Source of the DNA: Paratinospora sagittata
Lineage: Eukaryota > Streptophyta > Magnoliopsida > Ranunculales > Menispermaceae
Assembly: GCA_035771175.1 (NCBI GenBank)
Contig: CM069592.1
Location: forward strand, 37,774,198-37,838,197
DNA length: 64,000 nt
Reading direction: 5' to 3'
Shown here: in pieces, positions 23,101 to 38,100 of the stretch
Layout: every line of letters begins with the position of its first letter
Numbering within the stretch: position 1 is the stretch's first letter
The notes under the pieces: model-generated
Told to the model about the DNA's origin: nothing
Databases searched by the model: none
What the model saw: the letters and a program-made list of their open reading frames with translations, nothing else
Position numbers and translations under genes: made by a program

Positions 23101-26100
23101 TGAATATGTTGCTTGACTGCATGTCCACTAAATTGATATTACTGGAGTCATATTGTTGGTTTAAAGTCCAAACCATAGTTTAAATTGTGATATGGGAGAC
23201 AGTTTGCATAGCCCCCAGATATTGACATATGAGCACAAGTAAACTAACATCAAATTGAAATTATTTGCAACATTTTGATTTTATCTGTAAATGATGTTCT
23301 ATTTTGAGAATGTTTCTTTTTGGCCTCAACTAGTCCCAGTAAACTTAGTAGTGATTAAACATTAGAAAACCACTATAGTTCAATTTGTATGATTAAGATT
23401 CTTGTAATAAGAACTGCCACAATATCTGAGTATCCAAAATACAGTTCTTCATTATAAAAAAAGAAAAAAAAGTTCTTCTTTAACATTGTGTGCTCATAAC
23501 AGGCTTTTCATAAAATAAATGATCTACTATGATAATAAAAATGTAAAGCCCTACCCAATCATTTGGTTTCCGTACAAATCCTGTTTACCATTCAAGTTGT
23601 TGTGGTTTAAAGTTATGTTAAATCAAATTCCCATACCTTCCATTACCACTTTGGTCCTTGTTAACTTAGGTTTTGCTTGTGTCCTCTCTGCACCTTTAAT
23701 ATGCACTACATCTCTCCTTGCTAGTGCAGTCTTTGGTCTTCTTCAAACATGTTCTTGTCTTCTCCATGATGTATCGTCAAGGCCATTCCTAGTTCATTGC
23801 CTAGGCCATTTGCATCTAAATTGCCTAGGCCTTACCTAATGTAGGCAATGATGATTGAGGCTCTTTAAATTTTTTTAAAAAGTTTGAGAGGAACAATGTA
23901 AATATATAGTTCAAGCATTGGAATATCTTTTAGTTCTAAAGTTATACTTATGTTTCCATTATAAAAGTTATCTTTCTCTTTTTCATTTTTTAAAACTTTT
24001 ATTTTCAATTTTATTAGTGATATGTTGTTGCTAATATGTTCTTTCCTGTCATAAGTGCAAACATGGGTCTCTAAATCACTTTACTTTCACAATATATCAA
24101 CTTGTATTATTTTTTAATATGTTTTTTTGGTTTTTAATTTGTAGACACAGAATTGAAGTCTGTAAAATATAGTTAATCTTTTCTTACACTCTTATATAAT
24201 GAAATATTTAATTATATATATAGAGTTTGTATATGTAAAACTAATTAATTATTTATATAGGGGGGCCTATAAATAAATATTATTTGCATGGTGTGACAAC
24301 CCCCTGGAACTTGTAACATATTGTTCGCTTTAGGCCTTGCTGCCTTGACAAATTTGCCCCCATGTGCATGCACCACCCACACATGTGAGGCATTTTTGAA
24401 CAGTCTGTCTAAAAAGCGATTTGAAGTTTGCCACGTGGTAATCTGTTAGCCCATGTGGCCTGCTCTCTCATGTCGCCTCAAAGATCCCCTAAAACGAGTG
24501 TTCACAAGTCCAAGGCAACTCCACATATTTAGCCCAAGGGCTCTCCCACTACACGATTGAGGTGAAACTATCATGATCCACCCTCCTTAGGGTCTAGCAT
24601 CCTTGTTAGGATCACTGACACACCTCCAATTGGCCCATGGTTGGCTTTGATACTACTTGTGACAGGCCGTTCAAACCATGTGAGAAATTTTCTGCTTTAG
24701 GCTTTACCACCTTCACGGATTTGGTCCCATATGTACTTACCCATGCAAGTGAGGCTTGTATAAAAAGCCCATTCGAAAAGCGACCCGAAGCTTGTGACAT
24801 GGAAGCTTCTTAGCCCATATGGTTAACCTTCTTATCCAGCCCTCAATGTTAGTGTTGTCAAGGCGTAAGGCGATGTTTAGGCGATAAGCTCCATTTAGGT
24901 AAGGTTGTGCTGAGGCATGTTGACCAAAGCCTAGGCATTGCAAATAATATTTACTTATAGTTCCCTACGTAAATAATTAATTAGTTTTTCATATCCAGTC
25001 CTTTAATATATACATACTCCATTATATGAAAGTACCTTGTGTAAAAAAAAATTAACTATATTTTACACTCTTCAATTCCGTGTCCACGAATTAAAAAAAT
25101 AAAATAAATAAAAATAAGACATGTTAGCGTATAGTGAAAGTATATATATTTAAAGAGTCATATTTGATGTAATACTTATGATGAAAAGAAAAATATTTAC
25201 ATCAACATAATAATAATAGAATAGAAAATCAAAGTAAGAAAATAGGAAAAAAGAAGAAGAAGAAAAGATATAACTTGAAAAAAAGTTTAATACTAGAATT
25301 AAAAGTTATGCCTATAATGAAGCTATACAATCACATAAGTAACAATATGAAGAAAAAAGAACCTTACAATTTATATATTTACATTGACCCTTTTAAAATT
25401 TAAAAATTTTCGAAGATCCCCATTGCCTGCCTTTAGTATGGCCTAGGCAGTTTAGTTGCAAATGGCAAGGCAATTGACTATTCGTGGCCTTGACAACACT
25501 GCTCAAGGTCCCCCTAAAATTGGTGTCTCCCGCTACACGCTTGATGTGGGACTATCACACATGGCCTAGGCATCTTCTTGGCACCTCAACAACATTAGCT
25601 CCATCAACTATCTCTTATCTTGTCGCCCATTGATTAACCTTTAAGTTTCTTGTAAGCAACTTCATTTTTTCTACTATTATATCAAAAAAAAAAAAAAAGC
25701 TTTATTTTCTCCTCAGTAAATTTCTTTTTCCATGTCTCATGCATGAAGATTGTAATTTTTTGCTCAATTCTTGAGAGAGTGTCAACTGTCAACTGATATC
25801 CTAAGATTGATATTACCTTCATCTAATAAATAAGCCACCATGAAATGAAACCTTGACATAATTCTCCAAATTTTGTAGATTTTTCAGTCATCGAATTATG
25901 AATTAGATGCAATCGAATTTTTTCGAAAGTTCTATCGAAGTTAGGTACAAAAGCTACATAATTTGTAAAACTCAAAAAATCATTTAGTATTTTTAACTTT
26001 TCAAATACAATTAAAAAAAAAAAACCATTAAATCAATGCTAACTATAACTTTTGTTAGAAAAATATTTCTAAAGAATAAAAGCGTATAGATTACAATACA

Positions 26101-29100
26101 ATTTTATATGTAACGGGTAAAAAGTAAAGAATCACTAAAGGAAGAAGCAAAATGAGATTTAATAGAACTTTATTTTAAAACAAAAATGAAGATGTAATTA
26201 ATTTGCATATCTCCTACATATGATAAACATAAAAGTCATAAAATATTTTGTTACTCGTGCAATATTTGTCAATTATATAGAGATTATAAATCTTACTTTA
26301 AACCATTATATTTCGTAATTTAATTAGTTTAAGTATATAATTATATTTGTTTCAGCATGTCCAAAAAAAAGATAAATCTTTACAACATTTAAATAGAATT
26401 CCTTATACTTCTCTATACCGTTGAATTTTAGCAAAAAATCTCTGTGTTGAATTGGACTTTCCCGAATTAATTACAAATTTTAAGGGACCAAAGTTTAGGG
26501 CTAATGCGAATTTTCGATCCTTGACAATGATGTATTTCTGCTAGGTCTTTTCTCAGTGACAAACAAACTTTAGAATAGTTGTCCAAATGACAATTATCTG
26601 TAGCTAATAAGTAATCTATAGAAGATGCAATTCTACTAGAATAGGACCTTGTTTAAATTTAAAAGTTATGTGACATCAACAACATAGGCACCATTGATTT
26701 TTCTCACAAACTGAAATAGAAGGCTCCCCTTTATGAATACTTGGAGCAAATATAGCATTGTCATGGTGTATCAGGGAATTTCTAAAGCTTTTGCTAAGTT
26801 CCTTTATATATGTTTATAAAACCAGTCAATTACTACCACCGTGGTTGTAGGAAAACATTTTGATCTATAAATTCTGTGATTTGCGATTCAATTTTTTCGG
26901 AAAACTATTTGACTCCTTAACATGAATCTTATTGTTTCTAAAATTCACGATCAATATAATAATTGATAGATCCTACAATTCACAATTAAAAACTTACTTT
27001 GCGAATCATAGAATTCTCTCCCTTATCATTACAATTAATAGTTAAAAACATCACTCTTCTTAATTGGCTCAACTAATGGTCTTTGTCGTATGCATCTTAA
27101 TTAGTTCTCTCTCGATTTGCAATCGAGCTAACCCTACAATTTCTTGAATGTGTTCTAATTTCATATTTTAATGTTTTACCATGCATCCATTTGAACATTC
27201 ACATTTTCATTACACTTAATTAATTAACATGTTGTTTCTTTATCACCCTATATTCCATTCCACAACTTAATAGTGGTTCTATAAATTTTTCTTTCAACTG
27301 TAACAAGATGTGTTGATCATGTAGTATTCTATAGCACATTGTCTCTCCAATTGTATTTCTAGTTCCATAAAATTATATTTAATGTATTTAGTCTTACTCC
27401 TACTAATCTTGAGTCCTCTAGACTGTATTTTCTTTCCAAACATGTAGTTTAGCAGTAACTTTTGTTTTAACTTCATCAATTTGCACAACATATGCCAAAA
27501 AATATCTTCTTGAATATATTTAGTGAACTAACCTATGACTAGCGCCCAAAGATAGGGACTTAAGGATCATCTGTTATATTTGGGAACTACTTGTGTCTCC
27601 TACAGTCCTACTTTTGCCTTTATTATGGTCATTACTTTCTCATACATATCCTATATCAAGCTAGTGTTCCTATTTAGCTTTTTGCAATATCTAAAACCCA
27701 TTGTATTATACCTTTAGTTACTTTATCTCTTGATCAATAAAAATCATGTGAAGGTTTTTTGTTCTCCCTATACTTCTCCATTAATTTCTTTTGTAAGTAA
27801 ATGGCTTTCATAGTTGATCTACGATGTAGAAATTCAAATTGGTTTTTTGACACTATAGTTTCAACTCTTAACCGGTTTTCAATTATTTTCTTCTATAATT
27901 TCATCATATGACTTATCAATTTAATACCAAGTTTGAATATCAATTTTTTTTTAATATATAGGTATGACCATATTTTTCTTCTACTCATTCGGCATCTTTA
28001 CTTTATACAATTTATTAACCATAAAACTCAAACTTCCTCTAAACACTTCCAAATCTCAGCAATAACACTATTCAATCTTAAATCCTTTGCTTTTTTCTCT
28101 TTCTTTAAAGTCTTTTTTACATTAACCATGTAATTGTACGAAAGAACTTATGTCCAATAGCTACCCCTAAGTTATTATGTTCTTGTACACAAAATTTTAT
28201 AAATAATTCTCATTTAGTAGCTTCTCAAAATAAGGTTTTCTTTTATCTCTTTTTCTTTCACTAAGACTATTTGATCATCACTTTTACTATGGTTAAGATT
28301 TATAGTTTTTATTTCCCTTAGTTTTACAAGTTTATTTTATATTGTTTTCCCCTTCCATTGTACATAACTTAGTATATGAATCATTGTATGCCTAGAGTTT
28401 ATCATTGCTTACCACTCTTATTCCTACTCCATTTGTATTTTTTATTTTTTATAGTATAATAGTATTTGTACCCTATATTCTCTATTTCCCTCAATTTTTC
28501 ACTTTTTTCACTTCATTTGATTTCTTATAGCGTATTATATTTACTCGTCTTATAATTATGGGATATAGTCTCTTCATTTTTTGCTTGTTGATGTTCCTAT
28601 GTTCCAAGTTGCTACTCTAAGCTATAATTATGGACTAACTTCTTAACCTGCACTTGTTCAATGTAGTACCAGGACTCTTGCTCATTTATCATTTCAACTT
28701 GGCACCGATGAGGCCTCCCAAACCCATATTTTTCAAAATGCCTCGAAGCAGGTGCAACATGTCATTAATAGAGGGATATCCTAGCCTTTCACATACCTTT
28801 CACGTACTTAAATTTAATGAATTTATGGTCATACAGGATCAAGCAAAGTTTTACACTTGTTGACAACTACCTAACACAATCCACCCTGTTATCTTATATA
28901 TCAAGACTTTTAGTACTGAACTTAAATAACTTTTTTTCTTGCCTGCATTGACATTATGTTTCTTTGGCAATAAGGGTCTTTCTTTCAGCTGATTGAAATA
29001 CAAGGTTTACAATCAATTTTTATTCTTCAGTTCTTTACAAGTGACTGCCTATTTCATCTTCTATTGTAGTTATTGTATGATTTAAGTTTTAGTTTGACAT

Positions 29101-32100
29101 CTTTGCCTTTTCATTTCCCTGTTGCAGAGAAGGCAAGATGCTCAATCAACTTCATACTATTCACCAGGCTACTCTGTACGAAGTCCCAGCATTTATACTG
29201 TTGGAAATCAAGGTTCTGTGGAAGTCAGTTCTGAGTCAATAAATAGAATGAATCACTTGGATGGAACTGGAGAGTTTATTAGCTCATCAATGGCTGATGG
29301 TAGTCATGCTTTGCAGAAGCTTCAGGAACGGCCAAGTCTAAGTAATGATGATGTTGCAGATACCCCTCCATCTTGCCAAGAGAGCGACAAGTACATCGAA
29401 TCAAATGATCCAGACTATGGTAGGTGTACGAACCAGGATGAAACTTTACTACATGGATGTGAATATAAACATATTTATGAAACATTTGATTCATATGAGA
29501 CCAAACAACTTTCTCTCTCTACCAAATTCAGGTTTGTCTTTGTTTATTTTTCAGAGTGTTTTGAATTATTCATTTATGCCATGCCTCGTAGTAAAAAGAA
29601 TCTTTAACGAGCTCTTAATCTATGCAAGCGATGTTTAAGTATATTTTAATAAGATTCATTTAGATATTCGCCATAAATATAACAACTAGATAATTTATTT
29701 TTATAAATTATTGTGGTTGCTAATGATATTGGTGTATGTTATTTGCTGATGATATAGTGTTTGTTGATGAAACTAAATCCAAAGTAAATGCTAAGTTACA
29801 ATTTTGGAGAGAGGCTTTATAATCTAAAGGGTTCAAGATTAGTAGGACTAAAATTAAATGTAATTTTAGTAGAAGTAGAAACACAAATGAAGAATAACGA
29901 AGATTGAAAGCCAAAAAATAACAAGGAGTAAAAATTTTAAGGAGAGGAGTGCTTTTGGAGTATTATATGGTTGATGCATCTTATTGAAGTTGAAAAGAAA
30001 ATTCTATAAAGCCGCTATTAGGCCATCCATGTTCTATGGAACAAGATGTTAGGCAATAACGAAACAACATTTGAACAAACTAAGTGTAACGAAAATGCAC
30101 ATGTTAAGATGGATATGTAGTAAACATTAAAAGATAAAGTTATGAATGAACATATTTGAGAAATGGTAGTAGTAGTCCCAATTAGAGATAAAATGTGAAA
30201 AAACCAATTAAGGTAGTATTTTGGACACATATAACGAAGACCTTTGGATACACTAGCTAGGAAGAGTGAGCTATCAACAATCTATAATAATGATAGAGGT
30301 AGAGGAAGACCTAAAATAATATGGGCAGAAATAATTACGAAAGATATAAATCATATATATATATAATTGAAGTGTCGACTTAACCCTTGATTAAACGAAG
30401 TGGAGGAAGCGGATTACATACATGTAGTTGGGAAAAGGCTTAGTTGAGGTGAGTTGTAGCTGCTGAATTATGTTCTTTTTTTTTTGTTAGTTTACGATTT
30501 CATCTAGGGATTGCTAATAAAGAGCCAAATCGACCAAACTGGTTTTAACTGTCTAATTTTAGCTACTTTGGAAAGTTCAAAAGTATTGGAGATATGTTTG
30601 TAAATTGTGCAAGCCAATTCAATTTGATTTGGGGTTGATTTGCATAGTTGCACATTGATGCTGAACTGAACCGAGATTATGTTTCAACACTTGAACCTCA
30701 CCAGTCCAAACCCACTAAAATGGTCAAACATAAGGAGAATGCTCATTTTACTTTTAACCGTTTGATGATTTCCCCTTCTTCCCTCTTTTCTCTTAACACT
30801 TGGCTTCTCTCCACTTTTAGTTGGCCAATGTATCTTCCTCAGTTAGTCTGTCTCCTCTCAAGCTTTCCGTCGATGTCAGTATTTTTGAAATCTGTTAAGC
30901 AATAAACAATGACACACCCGCAGATACAAAACTCTGGAACAATGTTTTAGCTTGGCAACTTGGACTCAACAGTTTTGTGCTTCTTCTCAATCCTTTCAAT
31001 GTTCTATTCAACTTTGAGCTGTCAAAAGAATTGATTTTTGTTCAAATCATGCAGTTTCTAATTGAAAGTTACTAGTCTTTTATTAGAATATTGAATTGGG
31101 TTTGTATGATTTTTTGGGGGCAACTTTTTCAAGTGATGTAGTGCCTTGTTTTTAGATTTGTTAGATTTTGTATTTCCTTGGAATTCTGATATTTGATGTT
31201 GCTTCAAATATTTGTTTGGTTTTTGCTCAAAGTAGTTTTTTAGAGAAACTTGGAGCCTTTTTCTTGCGGTACATGAGAAGTTTGTTTCAGAAAGATCATT
31301 ATTTTGTACATAATAAATATTGTTTTTTAGGTTAATTGCCTATTTTTTAGGTGAAACATGGAAGAAACATGTGTTTTGAAAAGTTTTTACTTGTTTGATA
31401 CTTGACTTGTGAGTTTAGGCTTTGGCTATGGGAGACATGGATTATCAATGCATGACATTTCATCTCTATCTTATTATTATAAATTTATAGCTTTTAACAA
31501 ATACTGGGATTGGATTGGATGGATCCACATTGGACTGAAGTTGGGTAACTTGGGTTTGGATTAGTTTGGCTGACACTTTATGATAGGTTTGGATTAGATT
31601 TCATTTTTCAAATATATAGCTTGTTTTGAACTGAAGTTGGGCCTTGGTGCAACAATTGAGGTTGATCTATTTGGATTAGATTTCATTTTTCTAATATATA
31701 GCTTGTTTTGAATTGAAGTTGGGCCTTGGTGCAACAATTGAGGTCGACCTATTTGGATTAGATTTTTTCTTCCAAATATATAGCTTGTTTTGAACTGAAG
31801 TTGGGCCTTAGTGCAACAATTGAGGTTGATCTATTGTGACTTAGAAGTCATGGGTTCAAATCTGAAAGCATTCTCTCCTGTGGAGGTAAGTCTGCCTACG
31901 TTATCCCTTCCTTAACTTCACAATTGATAGGAACCTCAGGCATTGTGTACACCTTTTTTTATAACTTGGTTTGGGTTGTTTATTTCCCTTTCACATTAGT
32001 TTCAAACCAATAGGTCCAATGAACACCCCTAATTCATCAATGATACGTAATATCCATTTTTCTTATTATTCGATCTATCTTGACTTCTTTTTAGAATTTA

Positions 32101-35100
32101 GTCATCTTGTTTTCATTTTTTAAGAATTTATATAGCTGGAAAAAGGCTTTGTTGAATTGTTTATGCGGAAATAAGTCTTTCTTCTCTTGGTTTGTGAAGC
32201 TAGTTTCATCATTGAATTGAAGTGGTTATTCTTCCTTATTTTCATTCAGATATGCCTTTCATTTTAATAAGTATAAATTTACAATTTACTTCTATTTTTT
32301 CTTCGCTTCTCTTTTCTAATAGAATAATGCTTCTGATTTGTACTATTCATGGCAGTTAGTTGGTAGGTTTCAGATCTTGCCTAATTCTCATCATTGCATG
32401 ATCTGATCACTCTCTCTCTCCCTCTCTCTATAAATATATTTATAGCTAAAAGCCAGAGGAAGCAAACTACCTTACTTGCCCACTTCTTACTTTAGGTGAA
32501 TATACAATGCTGGAAAAAGAATCTTCGATTTGGAAGGACATGCAGGAGCAGTGTCCAGGTTCAATTGGAAGTGATCCCTATGAGCACAATTTCAAAGCAT
32601 TGGATGGACCTGTAAGTTTTTTTTTTGAATTGCATTTTCTTTATACCTTTAGCTGATTATTCTTACTTATTAGACTAAAGGGATCCTTTCCCGAGTTATC
32701 TTTTTTGTTTTATTTTATAGTGAGTTCTTTGGCTTGTACTGATGGGAACAGCTTGCCCAGGAGAAGCTGTCATCTTCTTTGGAGGGAGTGGAGACTCATG
32801 CAAACCTGGCAGCAGCACAGGAGATATGGCCATCTCATTGGCTTGAAGTCAGTGGAAATGACTCAGAAAATTGGAAAAACTGTCACCAAAATAGTTTTGA
32901 CCTGCAGTTTTCAAAAAATAATGAACTTATCTTTGGCTCCAATGACCCTATTACATCACCAACTACTACCTCATTGCATCAAGAGGTTGAAAACCCAAAA
33001 GTTCCATTGTACTCTTCTGGAACAGATTCGAATGGAGCCATCTCTAACTATTTCTCAATGTTTGCCCAAGATAATCAGTTTGGAGGTCCTCTTGTAGTGT
33101 GTTCAACTTCAGTTCAGCATAGGTTTAAAATTCAAGAAATATCCCCAGAGTGGGGGTTCAGCAATGAAACCACAAAGGTATGTACCATCAGACCTCTTCT
33201 AATCAGATTACCTGTACTCTTATTCATTCATGATATCCAGAGTCTCTCCATCTTTTTGTTTTTTGGTGAAGTTAGAGCCTCTTCATTTGAAAAAGGTACA
33301 ATCTTGAAAAAATTGAAAATAATAGGTTAACATGGACATTTCTTTTATTGGTTTGTAGCGCTCATACTTCATAGATGATGACATCCCTTTTTTTATGTTG
33401 GATAAGATATTTAAGGACACTAGGCTTTTTAAAAAAATTTGAGGCGTAATTGAGGTGGTTTGTCTATGTGAGGCAATGTGTAACCCTCATAGGTGGGAGC
33501 TTCGTGCACCATGCTGCCCCCTATTTTTTTAGCTGAGAACTCGAGTGATTTTTCAACTATATTAATTGTTCTAATTATTGTAAACACTATCAAAAACAAA
33601 GTGAGCACATGCCATATTTCAAGGTTTCCAAATTTTAAGTTTTCAACCACTCAAAAAATAAGTAATTAGAAAGTTAGCAAATGTATTTCAAAGCTATCAA
33701 GTCTTTGCCTTCTTATCAGTTTTTCCTTCATTTTTTAACAAGAAGTTAATCCTAGTTGTAATTAGAATTATTTATTAAAAGATTTAAAACTGTTAGCTTA
33801 ATATTTGAATTAGTGTTTGTAAACTAAAAGATATAGTACTAGTAAAGGGCTTTTCTGGAGGGCAAACTTTTTTATCCTTTATGAGCAAAGGTTTAATTTC
33901 TACTAAATGAAAGGGAAATTAGTCCTTAAATTTTTCTAAAAAAATTGGTTATAATTGTCCAAAATTGTGAGCATAAATTAAGTTTGAAAAGTAAGTAAAC
34001 CAATCAAATAAAAACTAAGGCTAGAACTTCAACTACTCCTCAAGGTTTTCCTTGACTTTTCTAAACCATGCGAGGACCTCATATCCATTAGAAACCACTT
34101 GGAAATCTGACGCGTACCACTCGACAAACCTAACATTGGCACTGAGCCCATGTAGTTGGAAAAAAGGCTTTGTTGAGTTGAATTTAGTTGAGTAGAATGT
34201 CTCATGCATGTTAGTTTGCGATCATTTGCTTTAGCACCATTTGACTTCATGCTTCGTGTCTGATCTGGTAAACTGTTAAATGCAATTTATTGTAGAGAAG
34301 TTGAGGCTTTAGTAAGTGAAAGAAATTGTGCCTAATCTCTCTGAATATGCACAAGTATCTTAAGATCCACTATTGATGTATTGGTTTCTTGCACAAGATT
34401 GAGAATCTAAACATTGAATCTATTTATGCAGGTAATCATTACTGGATCTTTTCTCTCTGATCACTCAAAGTGTAGATGGACTTGTATGTTTGGCGACATT
34501 GAAGTTCCTGTAGATATCATTCAGGATGGTGTTCTCCGTTGTCATGCCCCCCCACATTTTCCTGGAAAGGTTTCTTTGTGCATTGCTGCTTCTGGCAATG
34601 GAGAACCCTGTAGTCAACTAAGAGAATTTGAGTACCGTAAACCCCAAACTGATGCTACTAAGAGCACTGAAGAACTGCTATTGCTTGTCAGATTTGCAGA
34701 GATGGTTTTCGGTAGCTCATTGGTTCATAAAGAAGATTGTACTGTACCATTAACTGGTTTAACTAGAAATCCATGGCAGCAGATTATAGATGGACTATTA
34801 CTTGGCAGTGAAACTTCGAGCAGTACAATGGAGTTGCTGGTTCAAGAGTTTTTAAAAGATAAACTACAGCAGTGGCTTTCATCCAAACACAAGAAAGCAG
34901 ACGCGTCAACCTGTTCCATGTCAAAAAAAGAGCAAGGCATAATACACATGGTGGCTGGGTTAGGTTTTGAGTGGGCCCTGTGCCCAATTCTTCATTCCGG
35001 GGTCTCTGTAGACTTCCGTGATGTCAATGGATGGACTGCCCTTCACTGGGCTGCACGTTCTGGAAGGTAAGTCAAAAGCTCTTTCTATTCCTCCTAATCT

Positions 35101-38100
35101 ACATGGTAGTTTGTTCTGCTACATCTAGCTATGGACATTCTTGACATTTGTAACGGCATCCTTCAATAATTTCAATTCACTGAAGATACCTCTAGTTTAG
35201 TTTTCAAGTAGCCTGCAAGGACATTGGAAAACTGCATTAACATACATGTAGTGTCATGGACCTGCAATGCCCTAGATTGGAGTCTGAAACCAAGATTTCC
35301 AGTGTCAAAAGTTGACTGAATCAAATAGTTGACCATCAGTTTGTTTCATTTTTTTAAGTGGTTAAAATGAAGCATTCCAGTTCCAGACAAAAATCAAGAG
35401 AGTGAGTGTTCATATTAGTGAAAGCAAGTTGGATAGACAAGTGTTTCTCTTTCTCTGCCTTTGTACCATATCTACTACCAAGCCAACCTCAAAATTTCCT
35501 CATCGGACATGTAGTTTGGAAGGTTGCCAATGAACATTTTACCATGCAGCTCTTAGTGGTTCAATTTTGGTTCTCTTTTTTTCTTTTCTTTTTGTACATT
35601 AGCGATTTCTGGTTGCGAAACTTAAAAGAACTCCTTGTATGACAGGGAGAAAATGGTTGCTGCCCTCATAGCAGCCGGTGCATCAGCTGGAGCAGTGACA
35701 GATCCCACTTCCCAAGACCCAGTAGGTGCAACCCCAGGTTTCATTGCAGAAGCCCGTGGTCACAAGGGACTGGCAGGATATCTTTCAGAAGTGGCACTTA
35801 CTAGCCACCTTTCATCCCTCACACTGGAAGAAACTCTTTCTAAAGAATCAGCTGATGTGGTGGCAGAAAGGACTGTTGACAGTATCGCAAAGGAAGGTGT
35901 TGGCATGACCGAGGATCACCTCGCACTCCAGGATTCATTGGCCGCAGTTCGAAATGCAGCTCAAGCTGCTGCACGTATACAAGCTGCTTTCCGTGCCTAC
36001 TCTTTCAGGAAAAGGCAACTGAAAGAGTCCATAGATTCTCTTTGTGATGAGTTTGGTGTCTCGCTAGATGACATTCGTAGCCTTTCCTATACATCAAATT
36101 TAGCTTTCAACTTCAGCAAGGATGCCAAATTGAATAAAGCTGCGCTTTCTATTCAAAAGAAATATCGTGGATGGAAAGGGCGCCAGACATTTTTAGATTT
36201 GCGCCAGAAAATCGTCATGATACAGGTAGACTGTCCCCCTCCCCTCCTCCTCCTCCCTACCAAAATACATCCATGTGGATGATTTATTATCTGAAACTTG
36301 AGGTGATTTCCTGAAAAGGGATTTTCAAGAAAGGCATTTTCTTGCAAGATTACTATTATATTACGACTAATAACTTTTTTAACTATAATAATATATTTTT
36401 TAAACCCCTGACGTAGCCTCTAGTTATCACTCCTTGGTGCCACTGATTATTTTCATTGAGATTTTAGAGTTAGTTAAAAATTTCTTTTGATGCACTTAAT
36501 TTTTGACATACATAATTGACATTTTTTTTTTTTTTTTTCTGAAATAGTCAATTTACTCTCTGATGCTGTTCTCTTTCCAAGCTATTTACTTGGTTTAGAT
36601 ACGGTAAAGAATTGTATTGAGGTGCTTTTGTGTTAAAGCTCGTGGAGTTTGCCACAGTAGACACTTGGAAAAACATTCAATCCTGGTATTTTCAGTACTT
36701 TTGCGTGGATACATTTGCCTACATTCAGAATGGAACAATTTACCAAGCAAAGCATAAACTGTATTGCTATTATTTCTTTTCTGTGTGATTTTGTGATGAA
36801 ACATGAATAGGAAGTACAGTAACACGTATGATACTATAAAGTGATAATAAAAATTATAGCTCTATTGATTAATTAGTTACAAATTTGTTTCACTCATTTT
36901 ATTCTTTCTTCAAAATCTTACCATCTTGGCAGGCTCATATCCGAGGCTACCAGGTAAGGAAGAGGTATAAGGTGATTGTATGGGCTGTTGGTATTTTAGA
37001 CAAGGTTGTGTTGCGATGGCGGTATGGAAGAATTGGTTTACGAGGATTCCGACCGTTGGAGTCTGCTGAGGAAATTGATGATTATGAGGACATTCTCAAG
37101 GTGTTCCGGAAACGAAAAGTGGATATGGCAGTAGCCGATGCTCTTTCCAACGTGTTATCAATGGTCAAATCTCCTGATGCACAACGTCAGTATCGCCGCC
37201 TCCTTGAAAGCTATTGTCAAGCTAAGGTAAGCTAGTCAAGATTCCTTTCTACTGAAATTCAATGAACTCAATGCACTCAAAGTTTGATGCTAGAAACAGA
37301 TGAGATTCAAAACTTTTTCCAAGGAAACAGTTTCCTTATGGAAAACTCCCTAATAATCCTGCACTCACCACCCCCAAATTTTAGTTTAGAACAACAGTGA
37401 GGATTAATTAGTAAATAGGATTTGGAGTTTTTTATTTTATCTAAATTTCGTTTATTTAAATATAGTAGAATTTTAGTTGTTTATTTTTGGTAAGAACCTT
37501 AGGCATATCTTGGCTCCCCTTGAGCCACTCGGCCAATAGTTGCTAAGCTTTTTGTCAACTATATTGCTACAATATTTGACCTTTTGAAACGAATAAACGT
37601 ATTGGAAGTGAAAGGAAACATTGATTGTAGTATCGTGTAAGGTAAATACTAAGAACTAAATAGAGATCGTACGAGGGAAAACTATAACATACAACAAAAT
37701 AGTATAGATTCTAGAATGCTTAATGATTGACGATTTTTTGTTTGTGAATGTTTTTCCTAGTCCTTGATGGAAAAAATATTTTCAGAATAATTCCTTGTTA
37801 CATGGTCTATAGCAAACGATACAAAGTCAAGACTCTAATATCATGTTAAAAATGATTCAATTCAAAAGTTATAATTGATAAGTGGAGGCTTAATAATATA
37901 TATTAAGCTACTACTAATAATTAAAATATTAAGTTTTATTTTATTTTATTTTATTTATTTGATATTACAACGACACTCCATTTTTCGAGTACATCTTGTC
38001 ATCAGTGTTATAAATCATTTGAAAAACATACAGCCATAATTGACGGTCCTCCTAAAGACTATAGGGATAAGTTGAGCACATAAACCCTAGAGGAAAACTC

